Shown here in pieces: positions 1 to 8,723 of a stretch of DNA of 64,000 nucleotides. The notes below the pieces were generated by a model that worked only from the letters and a program-made list of their open reading frames with translations, was not told the DNA's origin and made no database searches. The number at the start of each line of letters is the position of its first letter. Within the stretch, counting starts at the first letter, position 1. The position numbers and the translations under genes are program-made. Origin of the DNA: Acanthosepion pharaonis (Eukaryota > Mollusca > Cephalopoda > Sepiida > Sepiidae); the NCBI GenBank assembly GCA_903632075.3, contig CAHIKZ030001813.1, positions 6,957,501-7,021,500 of the forward strand. Direction: 5' to 3'.

Positions 1-235
1 TTGCCAGTCTTTACGGATGAAGGCAAGCTACGCCCTCCAAGATGAAGATTGAACTGTGTTTATTCATCCCATTATCGTGATTTGTAAACTTTACATTACT
101 GCCTTCGGCACATTTAGAGTCTTCGTTTAATACTCAATATATTTAGATATTCAAAGAGGCACGTTTTGAAAATATTTTCGTTTAATCAAAATTTAGAAAA
201 TTAATTGTAGGTTTCGCTTTTTTTTAGCAATAGTA

Positions 236-240
<5 letters not shown>

Positions 241-302
<62 letters not shown>
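241..302. repeat. (TA)n microsatellite
   Basis: About 31 uninterrupted TA units, the first of roughly 30 such tracts in the window. Confidence 0.98.
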
Positions 303-303
<1 letters not shown>

Positions 304-310
<7 letters not shown>

Positions 311-763
311 ATATAGATAACTAGACTCGTTTCGAAAAAAACTCGAATTTTTGATTTGCTAATCAAATCAATCTCGAGGGAAAAAAGGTTTTAAAAAAAA
401 AAGAAAGAGCTAAAAACATGAACTTCTGCCGACAAAAAAATCGCACAGATGCAGGTCTGAAGCCCAAAGAAAAACCCCGATACGAGTAACAACTAACTAA
501 CAAAAAGAGCTCAATACAACCGTAGAGCAGACCTAGATACACCTAGTGAGTCAGACAAACCTACCTAGGGTTTCACCTAAACGGATCGTCAGGGAAAGTT
601 TGGCTAACGAGGCAAAGAGAAACACATATTTATAGGTGATAGCTAAAATCATACCACGTGACAAACCAAAAAAACAAAACAAAAACAACCTAAGTGGGGG
701 GGGGATAAATATTTATTCAACAAAAATAAAATCCTCAGTGGAAAGTCAATAACGGGAAAACGT
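304..763. other. Unassigned AT-rich stretch beside a PLE fragment
   Basis: No gene is recognisable. The stretch lies downstream of the minus-strand PLE fragment that ends at 764, so it may be that element's 3' flank. A small perfect stem, ttgatttg/caaatcaa with a 5-nt loop, sits at 351-371, and a run of nine G lies near 696-705. Confidence 0.4.
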
Positions 764-1243
764 CTAATTTAGTAGCCAAGATTTTTTATGTCTACATACA
801 TTGAGAAATTCAGTTTTAGAGTTTAATAGCTGGTTAGGTTGATCATATAAAGCTATGGCTAATTTCTCCTCAGCACATAATTTGTCCAAAAAATTTATGG
901 CCTGCTTTATATTTTGGGCATTTTTTTAATATTTCCCATTTAAGGATGGGGTCTATATTATCTTCTTGTTTGGTTTTCCATACGTAGGTAGATAGCGTGG
1001 TACTATGTTTAATTTTTGCATTCTTAAAACTACTCGTGTGGTTATAATATCTTTTTTAAATTTATCCTGAGTAGCACCTATGTATGTTTTAGGGTTAGTA
1101 TCCTCAGTATTTTTGTAAATTTTCACTTGATACACCACGCATTCCTGCTGGCATTTTCCCTGTAAGGGACAGATGTTTTTGTTTCTACAATTACAAGTAG
1201 GAGGATTACTACGTGGATCATTCCTAGTTTTTTTCTTATTCAA
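764..1243 (-). pseudogene. Penelope-like element GIY-YIG endonuclease fragment (copy 1)
   Basis: Read on the minus strand, 1243 downward gives a Cys-rich CNCRNKNICPLQGKC, then VVYQVKI and TYIGATQDKFK. This is the Cys cluster and GIY...YIG order of the endonuclease that follows reverse transcriptase in Penelope-like elements. A T6 run on the plus strand (1052-1057) breaks the frame. The next frame continues with RYYNHTSSFKN and LSTYVWKTKQ, the conserved NHxxSF and LSxYxW blocks. A second break near 885-900 precedes EKLAIALYDQPNQLLNSK and CRHKKSWLL, ending in TAG at 764-766. Nearly the whole endonuclease is present but no RT lies upstream; a (TA)n tract abuts the 5' side. The fragment is 5'-truncated and dead, with two frameshifts. 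Family assignment is from memory of PLE motifs. Confidence 0.8.
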
Positions 1244-1248
1244 TCCAT

Positions 1249-1249
1249 T

Positions 1250-1274
<25 letters not shown>
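1249..1274. repeat. (TA)n microsatellite
   Basis: Short TA tract immediately 5' (minus-strand sense) of the PLE fragment, at its truncation point. Confidence 0.95.
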
Positions 1275-1280
<6 letters not shown>

Positions 1281-1406
1281 GTAATGGAAATCTTGGTAAT
1301 CCATATGGAAGTGTGGTCTGATTATAACCATGGACCCATAAAGTTGTCTGTTTTCATTACATATATATATATATATTGTCTGTTTTCATTACAAATACAT
1401 ATATAT

Positions 1407-1491
1407 ATTTTGTTTCAACGTCCTCGGTGCCTTATCAAGTGATGATTCAACATCATCACTTGATAAGACACCGAGGGTGTTGAAACAAAAT
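1407..1491. repeat. Inverted repeat, 39-bp arms, 7-nt loop
   Basis: The left arm 1407-1445 and right arm 1453-1491 are reverse complements with about three mismatches, around the loop ttcaaca. The arms begin and end with attttgtttcaac / gttgaaacaaaat and contain ttatcaagtgatga. The structure could form a cruciform. It lies just upstream of the PLE fragment and may derive from a PLE end, which is inference. Confidence 0.85.
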
Positions 1492-1499
1492 GGCTATTT

Positions 1500-1600
1500 T
1501 TGTAGTGATTTTATCACATATTTATGTTATAAATTTTTTTTAAATAAATAATTATATCTGCTCTACTTTGTATTGAGCACTCTTTTAAGAATAGTATTTG
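1500..1600 (+). repeat. Repeat R4-like fragment
   Basis: The segment tctgctctactttgtattga...gcactcttttaa near 1556-1590 resembles ttgctctactgtattgtatc...gggcactgttattttaa at 32558-32597. Both lie close to (TA)n tracts. Element class is unknown; a PLE or LINE tail is possible. Confidence 0.4.
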
Positions 1601-1650
1601 TTGGTTATTGGAATTCATTCCATATATACCAATCATATACTTGCATATAA

Positions 1651-1652
<2 letters not shown>

Positions 1653-1713
<61 letters not shown>
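1653..1713. repeat. (TA)n microsatellite
   Basis: About 30 TA units. Open frames across it encode only Ile-Tyr repeats and are not genes. Confidence 0.97.
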
Positions 1714-1716
<3 letters not shown>

Positions 1717-1789
1717 CTTCGATAAAACGAATCCAGTTCTCTCATCACTGGCGTGTTTATCTAAAAATAAATACGCTTAAAATTCCCTT

Positions 1790-1897
1790 CATCTCGCCGT
1801 GCGCCAACGGCTTAAGGTAGATTCTCCGACTGACGCCAATTCAAACGGGTTTCGAACCAAGCTAGCAACCGGACGTCTGATGTGCTGTCTGTGGATG

Positions 1898-1899
<2 letters not shown>
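1790..1899 (-). repeat. Possible tRNA-derived SINE fragment
   Basis: The minus strand carries ttggttcgaaacccg near 1845-1860, a good match to the RNA polymerase III B-box. No convincing A-box is seen upstream before the (TA)n at 1900, so the head would be 5'-truncated. Confidence 0.35.

Positions 1900-1945
<46 letters not shown>
1900..1945. repeat. (TA)n microsatellite
   Basis: About 23 TA units adjoining the possible SINE head. Confidence 0.97.
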
Positions 1946-1949
<4 letters not shown>

Positions 1950-2349
1950 GTGTATACAAAATTTAGAAAGATTAACGCAATATTTCCCCATGATTCAAGG
2001 AAAAATAAACACATATCAAAACCAGATGCTCTATAATTAGGAACAGGTTGAAAATGCAATTAACAAAATTGCCGATACATATCCCTCAAGGCATAATATT
2101 TTCATCTGCTATGAAAAAAGAAAACCCACCACTCAGTAAACATGTTTATGAATTTTCTGATCCTCTCTAAGAGTGCATCTGTAATATTAATAATAAGATC
2201 GTATACTCTTACATCTCACAAGTTGACTTGTCAACTCCCAAACGTGTATATCTATCAACATGAGAAAAAAGTAGTAGGTAACACTAAAATAAACTCTAGC
2301 ACCCAATACGAGCAATAGCACAAAACGAGAAGATATTATGATTAAAAAA

Positions 2350-2900
2350 AATACTACATTAAATAAAGTATCATTCACTATAGGAGAACAAATTATCTGC
2401 ATGCCTCTGACGAGCATGACTTTTGAGAGATGCTCGAGAATTGCACAAAAGCCCACAAATGGTACAAGAGAATGTATTGTATCCAAGTGCAGCAGGAACA
2501 CTGTTAGCTGTCTTATTTTTCTTTCGTGTTTCATGCAGTTGAATGATGCTTATTTCTTGATGGTGCATTATTCCTGCATAGCAGCTAGAGCGATAATCTG
2601 ATCTTTCATAGCTACCAATTCAAAGTTCTTGAATAGAATGTTGACGCAAGAAAATTTGCTCTTCAGTTTAACTTTATACCTTAGCCAAGGTCTACCAATA
2701 TTTCTTTGACCACAATGGAGTTCGGTGTAGAAAATAAATTTTGGTGTGCGATCATCACTCATACTTGACACATGGCCAGCCCAACGTAGTTGTGTTTGTA
2801 TTATGAAGGTCTCGATGGTACCAATCTTGCATTTCTCAAAAAGGTCAGCATTTAACACTCGATCACCAAACGTTAGGCCACACGAAGACCACATCCCCAT
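2350..2900 (-). pseudogene. LINE (lineage L3) 3'-end fragment: RT C-terminus plus C2H2-like finger
   Basis: The minus strand from 2900 encodes LRWAGHVSSMSDDRTPKFIF, then YTELHCGQRNIGRPWLRYK. This is the RWAGHv-rm-d-r-pk...GxRxxGRPxxRYKD block just after the reverse transcriptase domain in jockey/RTE-type LINEs. After a frame change near 2570 the strand gives FSCTICGLLCNSRASLKSH followed by H at RH, a C2H2-type finger often found at the extreme C-terminus of these LINEs. The 3' UTR continues to about 2340 (atactttatttaatgtagta). No catalytic RT motif lies upstream. The copy is 5'-truncated, as expected for LINE insertion, and frameshifted. Confidence 0.75.
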
Positions 2901-2934
2901 ATCTATCTATCTATCTATCTATATATATATATAT
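2899..2934. repeat. (TATC)n/(TA)n compound microsatellite
   Basis: Four to five TATC units passing into TA units. Lies between the LINE fragment and a SINE body. Confidence 0.95.
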
Positions 2935-2937
2935 AAT

Positions 2938-3192
2938 CGACTCTCCCGTCGCGTTCGACGTATGAGGGTCAGGCCGATAAGTCCCCAGGAAACCGACATC
3001 CCGACACCGGCACATGAGATTTGTTTATAGTGGTGAAGGCCTTGTGCAGGACCAGCCACACTTTTTGGAGGGACGAATACAGAAACCTGGTGCACCGAAT
3101 GCATGCTACAAGGTTCCCAAACGACCCTCCGCAGGTTTTGAATTCAGAGTTGTCCTTCTCCTAGACAAGTTGCCATCCAAGGCTATAGAACC
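2938..3192 (-). mobile_element. SINE family B body/3' part
   Basis: The plus strand starts ctctcccgtcgcgttcgacg and runs to gttgccatccaaggctatag. Read on the minus strand, it begins ctatagccttggatggcaac, the same string as inside the SINE at 29070-29577, and ends at cgacgcgacgggag next to (TA)n. A similar cgacgtatgagg end occurs at 23150-23185. The tRNA-like head is missing. Open frames here are incidental. Confidence 0.6.
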
Positions 3193-3194
3193 CA

Positions 3195-3295
3195 GTTTTA
3201 AATAGTCTACATTAATGTAGAAGCAAGCCCTCATATATATATATATGAGGGCTTGCTTCTAATAACCAATGACATTAATGTAGACTATTTAAAAC
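3195..3295. repeat. 101-bp near-perfect hairpin
   Basis: The outer arms 3195-3218 and 3272-3295 are perfect 24-nt reverse complements. The inner part 3219-3260 is a perfect 42-bp palindrome, agaagcaagccctcatatata and its complement. The only asymmetry is an 11-nt insert at 3261-3271 on the right side. There is no coding content. It could be a miniature inverted-repeat element or a cruciform-forming sequence. Confidence 0.95.
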
Positions 3296-3589
3296 TTTCC
3301 GTTTTTCAAACTGTACCAAGATGTAGGCAATGGAATTCTGCCTACCTTAAAGACTTGCACATTGCTTCTTGAAATAAACTGAGACGCTCACAGGTACTAG
3401 AACAAGCAACAACAGAATCATGAACTTCGGAAGTTTACTCTAATGAAAATACAAAAAATCAAATAAAATTTAAGTAGCCAGATTTTGTTCTATAGATATA
3501 TACATGAAATCAAACCCAATGAGTTATTGACTATAATTTTCCTTACAGCTTCTTGTAAATTATCCATGTTTTTTTAATGGCACTCTTCT

Positions 3590-3933
3590 TCAATAGGTGG
3601 CATATAAGGCATCTACTTTAGGACCTAGTGTCCGATATAGGCAATTGCTTTTGGGCAAATAACACAGTACTGAGCATTGAAATAGGTATACTATATTGGT
3701 CACCGCTAGTTTAAATTCGATGTGGTTAAGGACGACGAGATTTGAGGTCTTTCCTTTTCTATAATATAGTATAAACTTTATATATCTATCAGGGTTTACG
3801 CCAGAAATATAGTGTTTAATAGTTTTCCTTAAAGCAAATTCGTCTTGCTTACAATTATTTTGCATCCGGCTGCAATAAAATATGTTGAGGTTTTGAAAAA
3901 CAGACCGCTTTAAGGTAGCATTATAATAATCAT

Positions 3934-3936
<3 letters not shown>
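3590..3936 (-). pseudogene. Penelope-like element fragment (copy 2, other PLE lineage)
   Basis: The minus strand encodes KTIKHYISGVNPD, then LYYRKGKTSNLVV and TNIVYLFQC. This resembles the linker and GIY part of PLE endonucleases (IKLxIYYxxxKTSNLV...TNVVYxFxCP). In the alternative frame, plus-strand 3629-3640 reads YIGH on the minus strand, as expected for the YIG half, so a frameshift separates GIY from YIG. The frame stops at 3590. A (TA)n tract lies at the 5' side (3938 on). The copy is inactive, and its lineage differs from copy 1. Confidence 0.62.
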
Positions 3937-3937
<1 letters not shown>

Positions 3938-3975
<38 letters not shown>

Positions 3976-3979
3976 CTTT

Positions 3980-4051
<72 letters not shown>
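3938..4051. repeat. Interrupted (TA)n tract
   Basis: Three TA blocks separated by acttttat and acat/ttttat interruptions. Located between a PLE fragment and repeat R1. Confidence 0.95.
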
Positions 4052-4053
<2 letters not shown>

Positions 4054-4076
4054 CATGTGCATGTGTGTTGTAGAGT

Positions 4077-4303
4077 AGTTTTCACAGTGGAGGCTTGTAT
4101 TTCAATAAGTCGTCCTAAATTAGGTTCGACGCACAAAACGTTAGGAACTTGAAATAAGAGTTAATGACAAAGCAAATCTAGGTGTGATGGTTGGTATTTC
4201 AATGTCCGATATCGACTGACTCGCTCAACACTACTGAGCCGAACTGGCGACCGCTACTACTACTATTACTTATTATGTGTGGGAGATTAATAATAGAATA
4301 GGT
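4077..4303 (+). repeat. Interspersed repeat R1, copy 1
   Basis: It starts gttttcacagtggaggcttg and contains acaaaacgttaggaacttg. It ends near tactactattacttatta and aatagaataggt. The same ordered blocks occur at 17443-17835, where a GC-rich module lies in the middle. No coding sequence is seen. It could be part of an LTR or a nonautonomous element. Confidence 0.75.
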
Positions 4304-4674
4304 ACGTCAGATACAACAATGTGTACGTGTATATTTCTGTGTATTTATGTTTGTAGTGTCACCGAAAGTTTCTGGAGGTTCAAACAAATTGATAAATGTT
4401 GTCATCTGTCATGTTACTCTGTTTTTCATGTCTCGTCAAAAATTGTTGCGAAGACCTTTCCCCGAGAAATTACGAGGATTTCCCGCAGGGTTTTTCTTCA
4501 AGGAGCCCTAGTGAGCATAAAACATCAAATCCCGACCTAATTATGAGACACGAAGAAAGTTTTCTTTTTACAGTCTCTACCTTTTTCAGTTTCGTTGTTT
4601 TGATTATTGTCGTTCCAACGAAACTATCTGAAGAAGTGTTGGACGAAAAAGATCATTTTAAAGCCGTATACATG

Positions 4675-4680
<6 letters not shown>

Positions 4681-4738
<58 letters not shown>
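4681..4738. repeat. (TA)n microsatellite
   Basis: TA tract that forms the left target of the mariner-like element beginning at 4738. Confidence 0.97.
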
Positions 4739-4742
<4 letters not shown>

Positions 4743-5223
4743 GTCTCAAAATAATGTATACACTTTTGAATCGTATTTAAGAGTAAACTATACAAAATCA
4801 TAGAAAATTAACTTTAATAAGATAAAAGATACTTGGACAATGGCAGAATGTTCATATAATGATGAATTCGCCTCAAGTGCTCAAACTGGTTGCCGTTTTC
4901 AATACACTTTTCATATCTTGAAGAAATAGACCTACAAACGTCCAGTATAATTTCCTCTGGTATTTGAGATCATTCTTCTTCAATTGCTACTCTCATTTCA
5001 ACAATTGTTTCAGGTTTCCTGCTGTAAACTTTGCCTTTTAGAAAGCCCCACAAAAAGAAATCCAAGGGTGTCAAATGTGGTGATCTAGGTGGGTATTCAA
5101 CTGTCCCTCTTCTTCCAATCCATTTGTTTTGCATATTTTCATCCATATAAGTTCTCACATCACGCTAATGTATTATTAACTATTAATATTTAAAGAGTGT
5201 ATACACTATTTTGAGACACCCTG
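4738..5223 (-). mobile_element. Internally deleted mariner-like element with terminal inverted repeats
   Basis: The left end gggtgtctcaaaataatgta and right end (plus strand) tattttgagacaccctg are matching inverted repeats of about 30 bp, flanked by TA on both sides, the usual Tc1/mariner target. Only the C-terminal third of a transposase lies between them on the minus strand. At about 486 bp it is far shorter than an autonomous element (about 1.3 kb). It is therefore a deletion derivative, able at most to move in trans. Confidence 0.85.
4845..5158 (-). pseudogene. Mariner-like transposase C-terminus
   Basis: The minus strand reads KWIGRRGTVEYPPRSPHLTP, then LDFFLWGFLKGKVY. This is the block around the third catalytic acidic residue of mariner-type DDE transposases, usually SPDLTPLDFFLWG. 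The catalytic Asp is His here (SPH), so the domain could not be active. An in-frame TGA follows VEMRVAIEEE near 4970. The same frame then continues with SQIPEEIILDVCRSISSRYE and KCIENGNQFEHL, a typical transposase tail. The N-terminal HTH and first two Asp motifs are deleted. The fragment sits inside the inverted repeats at 4738-5223. Confidence 0.82.
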
Positions 5224-5225
5224 TA

Positions 5226-5767
5226 TATATGCGAATATCAGTTTGTCACTGAGTCACACTTTTTCAACTTTATTCCTAGAGGCTGTAGCCTAAAATATTA
5301 TATAATTTTGGAATCAGACCGTCTTCTTGAGTAAGATAAAAATATTCCGAGCGGGTTCAGACCGGATTTGAACACGCAATTGTGACATTTTGGATTACCA
5401 AGTTTTTATTGTCGTGATTGTTTTCGGCCATTTTGTACCTGATGTTTTGCGACGACTACTTTTTTTTTGTTCAATAACAATTCTTAAAATTTGGAAATAA
5501 ATTTGGGAATAATCAAAATTAATTGCAAATTCCAGCGAAAGTTGCCCATGTAACGTACTTCAAACCGTCTTTAAATTAAGTGGAGGCAAAAGAATTATCG
5601 TTGAACTTTTAAAAGGTAAGATTAAATATTAATACATTACTTAAATGCAGTGATCAATTTTGAGTTCTTCTGTAGTTTATTGTTGTTTATTGCATCTACT
5701 TCTCCCTACCTATTTTGATGAAGGCCCGATCATGAGGTTAAAAGACGCCTGAGAGCGGCTTTTGAGC

Positions 5768-5768
<1 letters not shown>
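5226..5768. other. Unassigned AT-rich stretch, possible SINE trace
   Basis: No gene is seen. On the minus strand near 5350-5395 the string gtgttcaaatccgg resembles a B-box, so a tRNA-derived fragment is possible. The right end (gatcatgaggttaaaagacg) abuts (TA)n. Confidence 0.3.

Positions 5769-5828
<60 letters not shown>
5769..5828. repeat. (TA)n microsatellite
   Basis: About 30 TA units. Confidence 0.97.
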
Positions 5829-5829
<1 letters not shown>

Positions 5830-5832
<3 letters not shown>

Positions 5833-6335
5833 ATAAGATTTATTTATTTATGTGTCTGTGTGTTTGTTTGTGCTTTTTTATATTAAACAAACATCATTGA
5901 TATTACAATTTTATTGCAAAAACTTCCAGATTCGGAACGTTGTTGTAATAGAAGTGAAGCAGATAGGGTTAATTAAAGTATCTTTCTCTATAGGGGAACA
6001 TATATTGAAGTGTGTTTAATTATAATAAACAAGTACACACAAAAAAAGAAAACAAAAAAAATTAATTCTGACTGTTTATATGACGTCACTTGAAGTGACT
6101 TGAAATTGATTTCATGAAACACGTCAGAATTAAAAAACCACTTGTGTAAATACACATAGAACAATCTTTGAAAATAAATGTAGCAACATTCGAAAGTACT
6201 CGGGAAAAATAGTATAAAATAATAATTAATATGAATTTTGGCCACTTTAGCGATAACACAAATCAATTCAATTAAAAACATTGATAGAGAGAACTTGTCC
6301 TTATTATTTAACAAAACATGCTTCTTAAATACATC

Positions 6336-6340
<5 letters not shown>
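5830..6340. other. Unassigned AT-rich stretch
   Basis: No recognised gene. The segment aattaaagtatctttctcta near 5972-5993 resembles LINE 3' tail sequence at 2357-2385 and at 29800-29830, suggesting a short LINE tail relic. Confidence 0.35.

Positions 6341-6392
<52 letters not shown>
6341..6392. repeat. (TA)n microsatellite
   Basis: About 26 TA units. A second, 34-bp TA tract follows at 6475-6508. Confidence 0.97.
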
Positions 6393-6395
<3 letters not shown>

Positions 6396-6469
6396 CATTA
6401 AGTGTTTTGCATAATTTAAATATGTACTTGTATATTTTTCAGTATATAACCATAGAGGAACAGAATTAC

Positions 6470-6509
<40 letters not shown>

Positions 6510-7072
6510 GAGTGCGGCTGTGTTTCCCTGTAAGTACATAAAATCTCGCATAATTCAAGAAAGGTTTTCAAAGTCTGAAAAGTTGACAGCTCGCAAGTTA
6601 CCTAAATAGCGTGTTACAATTGACAATAACCTCCAGACAATTTAGAAGTTTGAAGTATCGCAGACAACACTATTATTTGGCTTCGAGGTCATGATAACGC
6701 TGTGAATGGCAACACAGCATATGCACATATTATCCGTTGTGTCATGATTCAGTCTGAATAAAATATAAGGACAATATTTATTGCATCATGTTCTGCTAGC
6801 AATAAGAACACGACAGCGGAAAATATACACTGGTTTTCTTCAGAAACCATCCGTAAAAGCCTCTAATGTGGCTTCAGAATGCTTGAAAACGAAACAATGA
6901 TAATGGTAAATCTATTTCATTAGGATGGCTTCACTCGGTTCGTGACATCGTCTTTTGGTTTTCTCAACTTTCAATTTAAAACGAAAAAAATATAGGTAAT
7001 ACATATCGAAATGGAATAATAAAAGAAATATCTGAGGATACAACTGTATACTAGATGCTAGATCAGGACCTA
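6510..7072. other. Unassigned stretch, possible SINE head at left
   Basis: The start cgagtgcggctgtgtttccc directly after (TA)n resembles the tRNA-like head of cephalopod SINEs, but only about 25 bp can be matched. The rest shows no gene. Confidence 0.25.
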
Positions 7073-7480
7073 TCACATTGCATATTCGTCACTGAATTCT
7101 GTCGAGAACCTCAATACAACTGGGGCATCAAACCATATATGACAGCAATATTCAGTGCAAGGACGGGCGGTTGATCTATAGATTTGAAGGATGGACTCAG
7201 ACGAGAAAAAAAACTTTCTGGCACGACACAGGGAACCAACTTTCTTTGCTGCAGATGAAGCTATTGATTCAATGTATTTATTCCACCTTATGTCAGCGGA
7301 GAGCGTGAGACCAAGCAGGCGTAACGAGGCGCTTTCTCTCTCTCGAGAGAGTTGACAATCAGCCATTCTGATAGGAGGCAGGGAGGGTGGTAAAACAGTT
7401 TTGTTTGGGAAGCATTAAAGTTTACAAGCCATTTTCTGCCCCAGTCAACCACTGCTTGAAAACCTTGTCGAGATCAGTAG
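7073..7480 (-). pseudogene. LINE (lineage L2) reverse-transcriptase C-terminal fragment
   Basis: The minus strand gives SLRLLGLTLSADIRWNKYIE, then AAKKVGSLCRARKFF, ILQIYRSTARPCTEYCCHIW and a degraded tail. This is the LGLxxSxDxxWxxYIxxIAxxAxxKxGxLxRARxF...YxxxIRPxxEYxxHxW block that follows the RT catalytic core in many LINEs. Upstream, in another frame, the strand reads WGRKWLVNFNASQTKLF, the expected preceding block, so one frameshift lies near 7360-7380. The catalytic FADD motif is not present. Other L2 pieces are at 13960, 25110, 27845, 28655, 36320, 43250 and 48240. Confidence 0.85.
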
Positions 7481-7534
7481 ACAGGAAAAGTATCGGGATT
7501 AATGCTAAAAAAGAAAACTACAACATATATCACT

Positions 7535-7810
7535 TCTTCATCTAATCTCCATCGCCTTCTGAAGCCTCACAATCTATCGAGCGTCCTTTCCATTAATGGA
7601 AGTAATATTGGAACTCCTTTTTAAGGATAGCCAGTTGTTGCCGCGTGGTATTTTCTTGGGTTTCCTAGACGTCTTGAAATCTTGTTCCTTTCATGTGCGA
7701 TTTTTGAAGAGGAAAAGTCGCAAGGGGCCGAGATCTGGAGAATATGGTGATTATCGCATCTGGAAAAAGTTGTGTTTGGTCAAAAACTGCCGCACAAGTC
7801 ATGGTTACTG
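7535..7810 (-). pseudogene. Mariner-like transposase fragment (second family)
   Basis: The minus strand encodes VRQFLTKHNFFQMR, a stop, then SPYSPDLGPLRLFLFKN, a stop, and KEQDFKT. PYSPDL is the third catalytic Asp motif of mariner transposases, and the Asp is retained here. The tail near 7560-7600 (LIVRLQKAMEIR-like after frame changes) fits the usual end. There are at least two in-frame stops, and no inverted repeats were found. The family differs from the 4738-5223 element. The plus-strand open frame across this stretch is its antisense shadow. Confidence 0.65.
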
Positions 7811-7917
7811 ATGGGACCTCTGTGGTGTAGTGAGACGAAGTAGTTGTGTCTACAGTAAGATAATTCTTCAGAATTTACGTCCAAATACCCTTTGCAAAGT
7901 TAGGAATTCATTTGCCT

Positions 7918-8086
7918 CCAAAGCTATGGGTTATATAATTTTACTTGTATCTGGAGAAATCATTGTTTTTCTCAAAAACTGTTAATCCAATATTGATACG
8001 CAAAAAAAAATATTCTTACAATCTCAAATATGTTTCGGTTAACCAACGAAGTGTTGATAAACCATAAAGTAAAAAATCAGTCGAAC
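7918..8086 (+). mobile_element. 5'-truncated copy of the 5S/tRNA composite SINE
   Basis: It begins aagctatgggttatataatt, with a body matching the composite SINE. It ends gttgataaaccataaagtaa...cagtcgaac, matching gttgataagccatg...cagtcgatc at the end of the 8206-8590 copy. Neither 5S nor tRNA head is present. A full copy in the same orientation starts 120 bp downstream. Confidence 0.65.
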
Positions 8087-8205
8087 ATCTCTTCAAACTA
8101 GTTTTGTATTTTTCTTCTTTAATACTTATTATGCTACTACGTTTAATCATCGCAGTATATCCTTTTATTTACAAGGGTTTTACATCAAGCAGATTTCCTT
8201 CTCTG

Positions 8206-8323
8206 GTTACGGCCATGTACCGTTGAAACACCAGTTCTCGTACGATTACCGACGTTAAGCAACGTCAAACCTGGTCAGTAACTAGATGGTTGTCCGCTTG
8301 TTAATACCAGGTGTTGTACGCTT
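8206..8323 (+). pseudogene. 5S rRNA-derived segment
   Basis: The segment starts gttacggccatgtaccgttg and continues agttctcgtacgattaccg, then acgttaagcaacgtc. It ends aataccaggtgttgtacgct, matching the metazoan 5S order (TACGGCCAT..., GTTCTCGTC-GATCACCGA, GTTAAGCAACGTC, CTGGTCAGTACT-GGATGG, GAATACC-GGTGTGTAGGCTT). The length of 118 nt equals a normal 5S gene. Many substitutions spread over stems make a working 5S gene unlikely. It is the first part of the composite SINE, and the A-box/IE/C-box region is still recognisable. Confidence 0.9.
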
Positions 8324-8395
8324 GTATTTACGAGTGGTGCATTGTATAATAGCTTGGAATTGTTCATCGGAGAGCCGAGTTACAATTTCAGTTGG
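8324..8395 (+). pseudogene. tRNA-derived segment of composite SINE
   Basis: The 72-nt segment gtatttacgagtggtgcatt...cagttgg aligns without gaps to the 72-nt segment of the minus-strand copy at 56904-56833, where the B-box is intact (ggttcaattcc) and the A-box region reads tggtgtaatggataa. The tRNA species cannot be fixed by eye. Confidence 0.75.
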
Positions 8396-8723
8396 TTTTA
8401 TTATATTCGCTTATGATTAAATAGCTTTGGGAAAGGTATGAAGCCACTTCTCTCTCTCCAGATAATGGTTAATTAGTCAGACTTTTATCAATGATGCATT
8501 ATTATCTTCACAAAAAATATTTAAAAATGTTTTTTGGCTTTAAATAACCAGCAAAAAGTTGATAAGCCATGAAAAACGAATCAGTCGATCAATTCTCCAA
8601 GACTGACTACTAACCAAGAAAAGAGAACTTCAGAGGCCATGCTATTTGTCATGGGCCCTTACCTATAACTACATAATGAACTCTTCCTAACACTATGTAT
8701 ACTACGTCTCTCAAGAGAGAGGG

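Larger units (their letters stand above)
8206..8590 (+). mobile_element. Composite SINE: 5S rRNA head + tRNA-like head + body + tail (copy I)
   Basis: Parts in order are a 118-nt 5S rRNA-like segment (8206-8323), a 72-nt tRNA-like segment (8324-8395), a body with ggaaaggtatgaagccactt, and a tail ggctttaaataaccagcaaa...gttgataagccatg. The copy at 57025-56630 on the other strand has the same four parts in the same order and nearly equal length (385 versus about 396 bp), so this is one element and not a chance junction. It has no coding capacity and would have been transcribed by RNA polymerase III. This copy is diverged, including a damaged B-box (gagttacaatttc). The architecture parallels AmnSINE1 of amniotes. 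Confidence 0.85.

Noticed and set aside
1598..1820. Open frames across (TA)n (also 2.0, 4.4, 12.9, 22.3, 22.7, 32.7, 57.7 and 58.7-59.4 kb)
   Set aside because: They are made of Ile-Tyr, Thr-His or Cys-Val repeats produced by microsatellites; there are stops outside and no coding context.
4277..4803. Overlapping plus frames of 87 and 135 codons
   Set aside because: They run from repeat R1 through a (TA)n tract into the mariner terminal repeat; composition-driven.
7596..7811. 71-codon plus frame with GPRSGEYGDYR
   Set aside because: Opposite strand carries the mariner motif SPYSPDL; the plus frame is its shadow.
8206..8323. Functional 5S rRNA gene
   Set aside because: Many substitutions across paired regions and fusion to a SINE body; no tandem 5S cluster.
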